The notes under the pieces: generated by a model
Database searches by the model: none
What the model saw: the letters and a program-made list of their open reading frames with translations, nothing else
Told to the model about the DNA's origin: nothing
Assembly: GCA_035517695.1 (NCBI GenBank)
Contig: DATIYI010000365.1
Coordinates: 54,381-118,380 of the forward strand
Direction: 5' to 3'
Length of the DNA: 64,000 nt
Source: DATFVJ01 sp035517695
GTDB taxonomy: Bacteria; Actinomycetota; Actinomycetes; Streptosporangiales; Streptosporangiaceae
Part shown: positions 23,960 to 31,567 of the stretch, in pieces
Numbering within the stretch: position 1 is the stretch's first letter
Layout: each line of letters begins with the position of its first letter
Made by a program: the position numbers and the translations under genes

Positions 23960-24600
23960 CGGATCCAGCTGGCCAAGTGCTCGAAAGCGAGCAGGTGCAC
24001 CCGATCGAGGCGGAGTCCTACCGGATCCTGCGTTCCCGGATCGGCCTGAGTCATCTGCCGCCGCTCAGCCGCGCGGTGACGGAGCGCGTCATCTATGCGA
24101 GCGCCGACTTCGACTACGCGACCGACCTGGTCTGCGACGAGGGCGCGCTCGCCGCCGGCGCCGCTGCGCTCGGCGCGGGAGCGCCGGTGATCGCCGACGT
24201 GCAGATGGTGGCTGCCGGCATCACCAGCCGCCCGGTCATCTGCAGGATCGGCGAGTCGCTGACCACGCGGCTGTCACGCACGGTGGGGATCACCCGGGCC
24301 GCGGCCGGGGTCCGGGTCGCGTTCGGCGAGACAGGCCCAGGCGCGGTCTGGGTGGTGGGGTGCGCGCCGACCGCGGTGACGGAGATTCTCGGCAGGGACG
24401 TCCGGCCTGCGCTGGTGATTGGGCTGCCCGTAGGGTTCGTCGGCGCGGCGGAGGCGAAGGACGCGCTGCGCGCGAGCGGCCTGCCCGCGCTTACGAACGT
24501 CTCGGAGAAGGGCGGATCCGCGGTGGCCGCCGCCGCCCTCAACGCCCTCCTGCACGCCATCAAGGCCAGCGGCATCAGGGCCAAGGGAGGGGGGCAATGA
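23956..24600 (+). CDS. cobH: Precorrin-8X methylmutase with Tyr at the catalytic His position
   Basis: Moves the C11 methyl to C12 to give (hydrogeno)cobyrinic acid. The ~214-aa product matches CobH/CbiC: PIEAESYRILRSRIGL, VIADVQMVAAGIT, GAVWVVGCAPTAVTEIL, VIGLPVGFVGAAEAKDAL, and NVSEKGGSAVAAAALNALL. Aligning to characterised enzymes, the conserved His of the RxxH-A segment is Tyr47 here (RVIYASADFDYATDLV; codon TAT 24094-24096, one transition from CAT). GTG 23956 has a strong GGAGG and overlaps the ferredoxin stop. Confidence 0.9.
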   Translation: MTDPAGQVLESEQVHPIEAESYRILRSRIGLSHLPPLSRAVTERVIYASADFDYATDLVCDEGALAAGAAALGAGAPVIADVQMVAAGITSRPVICRIGESLTTRLSRTVGITRAAAGVRVAFGETGPGAVWVVGCAPTAVTEILGRDVRPALVIGLPVGFVGAAEAKDALRASGLPALTNVSEKGGSAVAAAALNALLHAIKASGIRAKGGGQ

Positions 24601-24613
24601 AGGGAGGGTGGCA

Positions 24614-25555
24614 ATGACAGCCCCGCCGCTGTTGCTTGCCGGGCACGGGAGCGCCGATCCGGCTGGCGCCGACGCCTTCGTGGCGCTGCGCGAGCGGGTC
24701 GCGGCCACCTTCGCCGGCCAAGGCGTTGACGTCGCGGGGGGCTTCATCGAACTCTCCGATCCGCCACTTTCCGCCGCCGTGGACACGCTGGTGGCACGCG
24801 GGCACCGTCGCGCGGTGGCGGTGCCGGTCGTTCTTGCCGCGGCCGGCCACGCCAAGGGTGACGTGCCGGCGGCGCTCGCGGCGGCGCGCGAGCGTCATCC
24901 CGGCCTGTCGTTCGCTTACGGCCGTCCGCTCGGCCCTCACCCGGTGCTGCTGCGCCTGCTCGCCGACCGGATCAGCGAGACTGTGGGCCGGCGCCACCCG
25001 CACGCGCCGACGACAGCCGCTGACGTGCATGACCTGCAGGACGTGGCGGTGCTCGTCGTCGGCCGCGGCTCGACCGACCCGGACGCGAACGCCGAGACGT
25101 ACAAGACAAGCCGGCTCCTGTGGGAGACCTATCAGGCCGGGCAGCAGCGCTTCGCCCTCGCAGAGACCGCGTTCGTGTCGCTCGCCAGGCCTGACGTCAC
25201 CGAGGGCCTGGAGCGCTGCCGCAGGCTGGGTGCGCGGCGTGTCGTGGTGGCCCGCTACTTCCTGTTCCCAGGCGTGCTGCCGGACCGTGTTCTGGAACAG
25301 GCGAGCGGCTACGCGGCGGCACGGGAGGAACTGGACGTGCGCTGCACCGACGTGCTCGGCGACTGCGACGAGATCGCCCAGCTTGTCGCGGCGCGCTACG
25401 CCGAGGTGTTGACGGGGGACATCAGGATGAACTGCGACATGTGCGTGTACCGTGCCGAGCTCCCCGGCTTCGAGCACCGGGTAGGTGCGCCGCAACGGCC
25501 CCACTACCACCCCGCGGAGGCGCCAGGCGCGGCCAATCAGGCCCATGCGCACTAA
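24614..25555 (+). CDS. cbiX: Sirohydrochlorin cobaltochelatase, two-domain
   Basis: Inserts Co2+ into sirohydrochlorin. The N-terminal CbiX repeat has the catalytic LLAGHGSADP. The second repeat has VVGRGSTDPDAN, with Arg in place of His, as I recall for long actinobacterial CbiX. The C-terminal tail NCDMCVYRAELPGFEHRVG, followed by a His-rich end, is a CxxC metal or Fe-S site of that subfamily. ATG 24614 is favoured because GGGAGG lies ~7 nt upstream. GTG 24608 overlaps that RBS. It closes the riboswitch-controlled chain. Confidence 0.92.
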   Translation: MTAPPLLLAGHGSADPAGADAFVALRERVAATFAGQGVDVAGGFIELSDPPLSAAVDTLVARGHRRAVAVPVVLAAAGHAKGDVPAALAAARERHPGLSFAYGRPLGPHPVLLRLLADRISETVGRRHPHAPTTAADVHDLQDVAVLVVGRGSTDPDANAETYKTSRLLWETYQAGQQRFALAETAFVSLARPDVTEGLERCRRLGARRVVVARYFLFPGVLPDRVLEQASGYAAAREELDVRCTDVLGDCDEIAQLVAARYAEVLTGDIRMNCDMCVYRAELPGFEHRVGAPQRPHYHPAEAPGAANQAHAH

Positions 25556-25936
25556 CCGGGTCCCCGGCTCCGGCGCGGCTACCTGGACAGCATTAGCAGG
25601 CGGCCACGGCGCGTTGGTGCAGATCGCCGTCACGTTCTGTCCCGCGGCGGTTCCGAATTGGCAAGCTGAACGGCTGCGCGGGAACTTCCCCGTAGCCAGG
25701 CTGGGTCCTGGATCACGGCGGGCCCGCGCCATCAAGATGCCACCGGCGCGCAGCGTTACGACTGTATTGTCCCCGGGGACGACATGCCCCGGGGGACGAC
25801 CCCTCGGGATCCCCCGCAGACTTATTGCCCCTGGGGGACGACCCCCCGGGATCCCGCCGCAGACTTCAGCGGCCCGCTGCCATGCCAAGGTCGTTCACAG
25901 TCCAGGGAGAATCCGGAGCTAGAACGGGATGAACAA
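25556..25936. other. Intergenic region carrying hairpin repeats
   Basis: A 381-nt gap between cbiX and cobT. The first 210 nt show nothing recognisable, and no second cobalamin riboswitch is visible. The remainder contains the palindromic repeat copies listed separately, followed by the cobT leader with only a weak AACGGGAT-type RBS. Confidence 0.6.
25769..25866 (-). repeat. Dispersed GC-rich hairpin element, one partial and two full copies
   Basis: Copies at 25786-25819 and 25827-25866, plus a partial one at 25769-25785. On the minus strand each reads CTGCGG-GGGATCCCG followed by GGGTCGTCCCC. CCCCGGGGG and CCCCCCGGG blocks make them self-complementary. The same element recurs in the opposite orientation at 49152-49333. 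Confidence 0.8.
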
Positions 25937-26995
25937 ATGAATCTGCTCATAGAGACGGTGGCCGAGATTAGCCCGCTCGACGAAACGGCGATGGCCGCTG
26001 CGCGCGACCACCAGGCGAGGATGACCAAGCCGCCAGGCTCGCTCGGCGCCCTTGAGGACCTGTCGGTGCGGCTCGCCGGGCTGGCCGGCGAGTGCCCGCC
26101 ACCGTTGCCCGAGCCCGCCGCTGTAGCGGTCTTCGCCGGGGACCACGGTGTGCACGCCCGCGGCGTGACCCCGTGGCCGCAGGAGGTGACCGCGCAGATG
26201 GTCCAGAACTTCCTCGCCGGCGGCGCGGTCGTCAATGCGTTCGCGAAGCAGGTGGGCGCCGAAGTGCTCGTCGTGGACGTCGGCGTCGCGGCGGAACTTG
26301 CGCCTGCCGCCGGCCTGCTGCGGCGCAAGGTGGCCCGCGGCAGCGCGGACTTCACCGCCGGGCCTGCCATGAGCGGCGAACAGACGGCTGCCGCGCTCGG
26401 CGTCGGCATCGAGGTGGCGCGGGACCTGGTGGCCGCAGGCAACCGGTGCCTGGTGACCGGTGACATGGGCATCGCCAACACCACGGCCTCTGCCGCCCTG
26501 ATCTGCGCGTTCACCGGTGCCGACCCCGCCGAAGCTACTGGCAGGGGCACCGGCGTGGACGCCACGACCTATGCCAGGAAGGTGGATGTCGTCTGCCAGG
26601 GACTCGCGCTGCATGGGCCCGACCCCTCCGATCCGGTCGGCGTGCTCGCGGCCATCGGCGGATTCGAGCACGCGGCGCTCGCCGGCTTCATCCTGGGCGC
26701 CGCCGCGCATCGGGTACCTGTGATCCTCGACGGAGTGATCGCAGGCGCGGCGGCGCTCGCTGCGTGCGCGCTCGCACCCGAGGCGCTCGGCGCGTGCATC
26801 GCTGGTCACCGGTCGAAGGAACCAGGGCACGGCATTACCCTTGACCATCTGGGGCTGCGGCCACTCATCGGCCTGGAGCTGCGCCTCGGCGAGGGAACGG
26901 GCGCGCTGCTCTCAGTCCCGATCGTGCAGAGCGCGGCACGGGCGGTGCGCGAGGTCGCCACGTTCGACTCTGCGGGGGTGACGGATAAGAGCTGA
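25937..26995 (+). CDS. cobT: Nicotinate-nucleotide:dimethylbenzimidazole phosphoribosyltransferase
   Basis: Makes alpha-ribazole-5'-phosphate for the lower ligand. The 352-aa protein shows RMTKPPGSLGALEDLSVRLAGL, VAVFAGDHGVHARGVTPWPQEVTAQMVQNFLAGGAVVNAFA, GDMGIANTTASAAL, GRGTGVDATTYARK, ILDGVIAGAAALAA and HRSKEPGHGITLDHLGLRPLIGL, all family signatures. The Glu base of the C-terminal LELRLGEGTGALL segment is present. The frame is open upstream to 25784, but ATG 25937 is where homology begins. Confidence 0.95.
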   Translation: MNLLIETVAEISPLDETAMAAARDHQARMTKPPGSLGALEDLSVRLAGLAGECPPPLPEPAAVAVFAGDHGVHARGVTPWPQEVTAQMVQNFLAGGAVVNAFAKQVGAEVLVVDVGVAAELAPAAGLLRRKVARGSADFTAGPAMSGEQTAAALGVGIEVARDLVAAGNRCLVTGDMGIANTTASAALICAFTGADPAEATGRGTGVDATTYARKVDVVCQGLALHGPDPSDPVGVLAAIGGFEHAALAGFILGAAAHRVPVILDGVIAGAAALAACALAPEALGACIAGHRSKEPGHGITLDHLGLRPLIGLELRLGEGTGALLSVPIVQSAARAVREVATFDSAGVTDKS

Positions 26996-27026
26996 CTGCC
27001 GGGTAGAGGTAACCCCCTGAAGAGCG

Positions 27027-28475
27027 GTGAACCCCCTAAGAGCGGAGTGCAGGGAAGAGCTTTTGGAACCTATGGCTGCCGGCGACGATCCGCCCCTGTC
27101 GGCGGGCCCCGCCGACGTGGAGCGCCCGGTCGGCCGGGCCGGACCGCCGTATCTTCTTGGGCTACGCCTTTCCGGGCGCCGGGTGATCGTGGCTGGCGGC
27201 GGCCAGGTCGCCGATCGCCGCGTGCCTGTGCTCGTGCGGTCCGGGGCGGACGTTGTCGTGGTTTCGCCATCGCTGACGGCAGGCCTTGAAGGCATGGCCA
27301 TGGCCGGCCAGATCAGTTGGCAGCGCCGCCGCTACGCGCCGGGCGACGTCAAGGGCGCGTGGCTCGTGCAAGCCTGCACCAGCGATCGCGCCGCCAACGA
27401 CGCGATAGCGGCGGAATGCGAGAGCGCTGGTGTCTGGTGCGTGCGGGCCGATGACCGGGCCGCCTCCGCTGCCTGGACGCCCGCGTCAGGCGAGGCGGGC
27501 GACGCCCACGTGGCGGTGGTCACAGGCGACCCACGCAGATCCGCCGGCATCAGGGACGCCGTGGTGGCGGGTTTGCGCGATGGCACGATCGGCGCGCGGC
27601 GTGGGCGCGCCGTGGTCGCGGATCCAGGGACCGTACACGCGGCAGGTACCGCTGCGGGGCCCGGCGCAGACGGGCCTGACCTGGAGGGGCGGCAACGCGC
27701 GGCCATCAGGGGAGTCGCGCTCGTCGGCGGCGGCCCCGGGGATCCCGGACTGATCACGGTGCGGGGCAGGCAACTGCTCGCGGAGGCCGACGTCGTGGTG
27801 ACCGACCGGCTCGCGCCGAGGTCACTGCTCGACGAGCTGCCGCCGGACGTGGAGATTATTGATGCATCGAAGATCCCGTACGGGCGGGCGATGGCGCAGG
27901 ATCACATCAATGCCGCGCTCGTCGAACACGCGCTCGCGGGCCGGTTCGTGGTCAGGCTCAAGGGTGGCGACCCGTTCGTCTTCGGCCGTGGCGCCGAGGA
28001 GGTTCTCGCCTGCCTGCGGGCGGGCGTGCCTGTCGCTGTCGTTCCCGGCGTGACCAGTGCAGTCGCGGTCCCCGGCGCCGCTTTTGTTCCTGTCACACAC
28101 CGCGGGATCGCGCAGGAGTTCCACGTGGTTTCCGCGCACGTTGCATCCGGCGACCAGCGGTCTACCATAGATTGGGTTGCGCTTGCCCAATCGAGCGGCA
28201 CGATCGTCGTGCTCATGGCCGTCGAACGGCTGGATGTGATCGCGGACGCATTAATACGTCACGGTCGTGTCTCTACTACTCCCGTTGCGGTCATTCAGGA
28301 CGGTACCCTTCCCACGCAACACACACTTACCGCGACCTTGGAGACGGTCGCTGAGCAGGCGGTCGCGGCCGGAATCCGACCGCCAGCGGTTGTGGTTGTG
28401 GGGGAGGTCGTCAACATCGCGGCGCAGATAGCAGAATTGCTGCCGGGGAGGCAGCGGTGGATCGGAAGAGCGTGA
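27027..28475 (+). CDS. cysG: Siroheme-synthase-type enzyme: precorrin-2 dehydrogenase / uroporphyrinogen-III methyltransferase
   Basis: Provides sirohydrochlorin or precorrin-2, the pathway entry. The N-terminal half is the NAD-dependent dehydrogenase/ferrochelatase fold (GRRVIVAGGGQVADRRVPVLVRSGADVVVVSP). The C-terminal SUMT domain shows ALVGGGPGDPGLITVRGRQLL, RLKGGDPFVFGRGAEE, and VVPGVTSAVAVPGAAFVPVTHRGIA. The start is uncertain among GTG 27027, TTG 27063 (AGGGAAG upstream) and ATG 27072. The stop overlaps the dynamin-like gene by 19 nt. Whether it serves siroheme as well as cobalamin cannot be read here. Confidence 0.9.
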   Translation: MNPLRAECREELLEPMAAGDDPPLSAGPADVERPVGRAGPPYLLGLRLSGRRVIVAGGGQVADRRVPVLVRSGADVVVVSPSLTAGLEGMAMAGQISWQRRRYAPGDVKGAWLVQACTSDRAANDAIAAECESAGVWCVRADDRAASAAWTPASGEAGDAHVAVVTGDPRRSAGIRDAVVAGLRDGTIGARRGRAVVADPGTVHAAGTAAGPGADGPDLEGRQRAAIRGVALVGGGPGDPGLITVRGRQLLAEADVVVTDRLAPRSLLDELPPDVEIIDASKIPYGRAMAQDHINAALVEHALAGRFVVRLKGGDPFVFGRGAEEVLACLRAGVPVAVVPGVTSAVAVPGAAFVPVTHRGIAQEFHVVSAHVASGDQRSTIDWVALAQSSGTIVVLMAVERLDVIADALIRHGRVSTTPVAVIQDGTLPTQHTLTATLETVAEQAVAAGIRPPAVVVVGEVVNIAAQIAELLPGRQRWIGRA

Positions 28476-31400
28476 CAGCTGCCACGGAAGCGCGGGATCC
28501 CGCGGCAGGAAACGCCGGAAAGCAGCGGCCCGCCGCCACGGCGGGCCGTGCGGTGCGCCCCGATGCGGTGCGCCCGGATGCGGTGCGCCCGGATGCGGTG
28601 CGCGCTGGCGCTGGTGATGCCTCGCGCCGTGGCTCCCGGCCGTACGAGCCTTCCCGCGACGATGATTCCGGCGACGACGATTCCCGCGCTGGCCCTTTCA
28701 CCGGTGATGCCTCGCGCCGTGGGTCGCCGCCGTCCGAGCGCTCGCGCGGCGCTTCCCGCGACGATGATTCCCGCGACGATGATTCCCGCGACGACGATTC
28801 CCGCGACGAAGATTCCGGCGACGACGATTCGCGTAGCGACCCCTCTCATCCCGGCTTACCTCCGCAGCGGGGTTCGCGTGAGGACCCCTCGCGCGACGAC
28901 CCCTCGCGGGACGCCCCGTTCCCGGCCGCCCCGTCCCCATCCGAGGCCTCGAGCGGCGCCCTCCCGCGGCACGCGTTTTCCCCGGCTGAGGGCTCCGATG
29001 AGGGGACCGAGCTCGTCCGGGTCACCGAGCCTGGGCACCCACGCCATGCGTACCCTCGTTACGCGCACCACGGCCATGCCCGCGATGAAGCTGAGGGCCA
29101 AGGCCCCGGGCGCGACGGCCCGCTGCTGCGTGGCCCCGCCCGCCACGTAGACCCCCGCCAGCTCGAGGCTGCTCTCCTTAACATGCGCGAGCGGATCAGG
29201 GCTGCGTTCCTGGTGCTCGGCGCGCCCGGTGTAGCACAGGCCGAGGCGGTAAGGAAGGAGCTGCTTTCCCAGATTGACGACTACCTGCTGCCGCGTTTGC
29301 ACCGTCCGGCCGCGCCCATCCTTGTCGCCGTCGTCGGGTCCACCGGCGCAGGAAAGTCCACACTCGTCAACAGCGTCGTAGGTGAGCGGGTGTCCGCGAC
29401 GGGTATCCGCCGCCCGACCACCAACAGCCCGGTGCTCGCGTGCCATCCCGACGACGCCGACTGGTTCGCTGAAAACCGGTTCCTGCCGACCCTGCCTCGG
29501 GTCCGCCAGGAGGGCCTGGCCCGGCCGGGTCGTGACGGGTTGCTTGTCATCGCCGCCTCCGCCCGGATGCCGCGGGGCCTCGCTTTGCTCGACACCCCCG
29601 ACATCGACTCGGTGGTACGGGCACATTACGACTTCGCTCACCAGTTCCTCGATGCTTCTGATCTCTGGCTCTTCGTCACGACGGCCGCACGGTACGCCGA
29701 TGCCCCAGTGTGGGAACTACTGCAACATGCGCGGGAACGAGGCGCTTCACTCGGTATCGTGCTGTCGCGGGTGCCAGAATCGGGGCACAGCGAGCTCGTC
29801 AGCCATTTCTGCGCGATGCTCGAGGCCAACGGCATCGACGAAGCTGATCGCTTCGTCATCCCAGAGACGGTAGTCGCTGACGGCACGCTTCCCGCGGAGG
29901 TGTTTGCGCCGGTGCGCAGCTGGCTCGAAGAGGCCGCGGTGAACGAGGACCGCCGTGTCGCCGTGCTCACCCAGACCATGTCGGGCGTGCTCGACACATT
30001 CCGTATCCGGGTCCCTGAGCTCGCTGCGCAGGTCGAGGCTCAGGTGGGGCTGCGGGTCGAGTTGCAGGGCCTGGTTGAGCGCGCGTACGACAAGGCGCTC
30101 GCCGATCTCGACGAGTTGACAATGAACGGCTCGCTGTTTCAGGGGGGGGTGCTCGCCCGCTGGCAAGACTTCGCAGGCACCGGTGAGCTGCTGCGCACGC
30201 TGCAGGTGCGGAACTCGCGTGGCACGGGGCAGCCGAGAAGGCGGCGAAACTCCGTGCGCCTTCGTGCGCTGGAGACCGCGCTGCGGTCCGGTCTCGAGTC
30301 GCTCATCGTTTCGGTTGGCGACCGTGCCGCGGAGGAGGCCGTGACGCGCTGGCGCGCGCATCCGGCTGGCACGAGCCTGCTCGAATCTGCGGGCGGCGCG
30401 ACCGGAGGTTCGGCCGACGGCGGCGGTCACGATGGTGAGCGTGACCGCGCCCCGGCGCTGGCAGCATCATCGCCGAGCCTCGCCCGGCGTGCTGCCATGG
30501 CTGTCAGCGGCTGGCAGGACCACGTTCGGCATCTGGTGCGGGCCGAAGGGGTCACCAAGCGTTCCGTCGCGCGGGTGGTGTCGTTCGATGACGAGTCGCT
30601 TGCAGTCGTTTTCATGATCGACGTGCTCGGGTATGGTGCTGGTGCCGCGGGGATCAGTTCGGCGGGTTCCATGGGTGTAGGCGGCGGTTCCGCCGGCGGC
30701 GGTTCTTCGGATACTGGTTCCGCCGGTACTGGTTCTTCTGGTACCGCTTCTTCTGGTACCGCGTTTTCTGGTACTGCTTCTTCTGGTATCGCGTTTTCTG
30801 GTACTGCTTCTTCGGGTAGCGCTTCCTCGGGTGCCGCTTCGGTGGGGGGCGGCTCGGCGCGCACTGGTTTTGCGGACACCGGCTTCGCGGGTGCTAGCTC
30901 TGTGGGTACTGCTTCCGCGGGCATCACTTCGGCGGGCGGCGGCTCGGCGCGCACTGGTTTTGCGGACACCGGCTCTGCGGGTGCTGCTTCCGCGGGTATC
31001 ACTTCGGCGGGCGGCGGCTCGGCGGGCAGTGGTTTTGCAGGCACCGGTCTTGCGGGCACTGGTCTTGCGAGCACTGGTTCTGCGGACACCGGCTCCATTC
31101 GCACTGCTTCCGCGGGCAGCGGCTCTGTTGACAGTGCTTCTGCTGGGGCTGCCTCCGCGGGGACTGCTCCGCGGGGGCGTGGCGTCGCGTCCACTGGTTT
31201 CGCGGGCGCCGGTTCCGCAAGCGCCGGTTCCGCGGGTACTGGTCCCGCGGACGGCGGCTCGCACGGTTCCGCTGGTAATGATTCCGCTGCCAGTGATTCC
31301 GCTGCCACTGATTCCGCTGCCACTGATTCCGCGCGTACTGATCTCGCCGGGACCGTTCCGCAGCGCCTGCTCGGCTCGCTACTCGGCCCTGGACCGCTTC

Positions 31401-31567
31401 GTGCGGTGGCCCTGGCCGCACGTGCCGACCTGCAGAGCAGGCTCAGCCTGCTTTTCGCCGAGGAGATGCTCAGGTTTGCCCAGCTCGCCGATGCGGCGGG
31501 AGTGCCTGACGAGGCCGCTGCCGTACATCTCCACCAGGCGGCGTTCGCACTTGAGAATGCAAGATGA
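28457..31567 (+). CDS. Dynamin-like GTPase with large repeat-built inserts
   Basis: A 1036-aa P-loop GTPase. G1 is VVGSTGAGKSTLVNSV (~residues 294-308), and LALLDTPDIDSV is the G3 region (~378). Helical stalk-like segments follow. Two non-conserved blocks are notable: an N-terminal Asp/Arg/Ser tail (AVRPD x4, then RDDDS repeats, 15-bp DNA units) and ~230 residues of Gly/Ser/Thr/Ala (about 733-963). The conserved C-terminus resumes at QRLLGSLLGPGPLRAVALAARADLQSRLSLLFAEEMLRF. GTG 28457 has GGGGAGG upstream. The downstream GTPase gene overlaps by ATGA, implying a paired membrane-remodelling or division-linked complex (inference). Confidence 0.83.
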   Translation: MDRKSVTAATEARDPAAGNAGKQRPAATAGRAVRPDAVRPDAVRPDAVRAGAGDASRRGSRPYEPSRDDDSGDDDSRAGPFTGDASRRGSPPSERSRGASRDDDSRDDDSRDDDSRDEDSGDDDSRSDPSHPGLPPQRGSREDPSRDDPSRDAPFPAAPSPSEASSGALPRHAFSPAEGSDEGTELVRVTEPGHPRHAYPRYAHHGHARDEAEGQGPGRDGPLLRGPARHVDPRQLEAALLNMRERIRAAFLVLGAPGVAQAEAVRKELLSQIDDYLLPRLHRPAAPILVAVVGSTGAGKSTLVNSVVGERVSATGIRRPTTNSPVLACHPDDADWFAENRFLPTLPRVRQEGLARPGRDGLLVIAASARMPRGLALLDTPDIDSVVRAHYDFAHQFLDASDLWLFVTTAARYADAPVWELLQHARERGASLGIVLSRVPESGHSELVSHFCAMLEANGIDEADRFVIPETVVADGTLPAEVFAPVRSWLEEAAVNEDRRVAVLTQTMSGVLDTFRIRVPELAAQVEAQVGLRVELQGLVERAYDKALADLDELTMNGSLFQGGVLARWQDFAGTGELLRTLQVRNSRGTGQPRRRRNSVRLRALETALRSGLESLIVSVGDRAAEEAVTRWRAHPAGTSLLESAGGATGGSADGGGHDGERDRAPALAASSPSLARRAAMAVSGWQDHVRHLVRAEGVTKRSVARVVSFDDESLAVVFMIDVLGYGAGAAGISSAGSMGVGGGSAGGGSSDTGSAGTGSSGTASSGTAFSGTASSGIAFSGTASSGSASSGAASVGGGSARTGFADTGFAGASSVGTASAGITSAGGGSARTGFADTGSAGAASAGITSAGGGSAGSGFAGTGLAGTGLASTGSADTGSIRTASAGSGSVDSASAGAASAGTAPRGRGVASTGFAGAGSASAGSAGTGPADGGSHGSAGNDSAASDSAATDSAATDSARTDLAGTVPQRLLGSLLGPGPLRAVALAARADLQSRLSLLFAEEMLRFAQLADAAGVPDEAAAVHLHQAAFALENAR
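28550..28845. repeat. 15-bp tandem repeats in the GTPase N-terminal tail
   Basis: GATGCGGTGCGCCCG recurs four times at 28560-28605. Copies of GACGATGATTCCCGC follow (28660-28835). Both periods are 15 bp, preserving frame. Confidence 0.9.
30655..31345. repeat. Long degenerate 15-bp repeat tract inside the GTPase gene
   Basis: About 690 bp of GGTACTGCTTCTTCT-like and GCGGGCACCGGC-like units encode GTASS/GSAxTGFA peptides. Larger duplicated blocks, for example the segment from GGCGGCTCGGCGCGC to GACACCGGC, occur at ~30847 and ~30943. No homologous domain is recognisable. Confidence 0.9.

Noticed and set aside
25556..25780. Second cobalamin riboswitch before cobT
   Set aside because: None of the conserved B12 elements (GGTGTGA, CGCAACTGT, AGCCAGGAGAC) is present.
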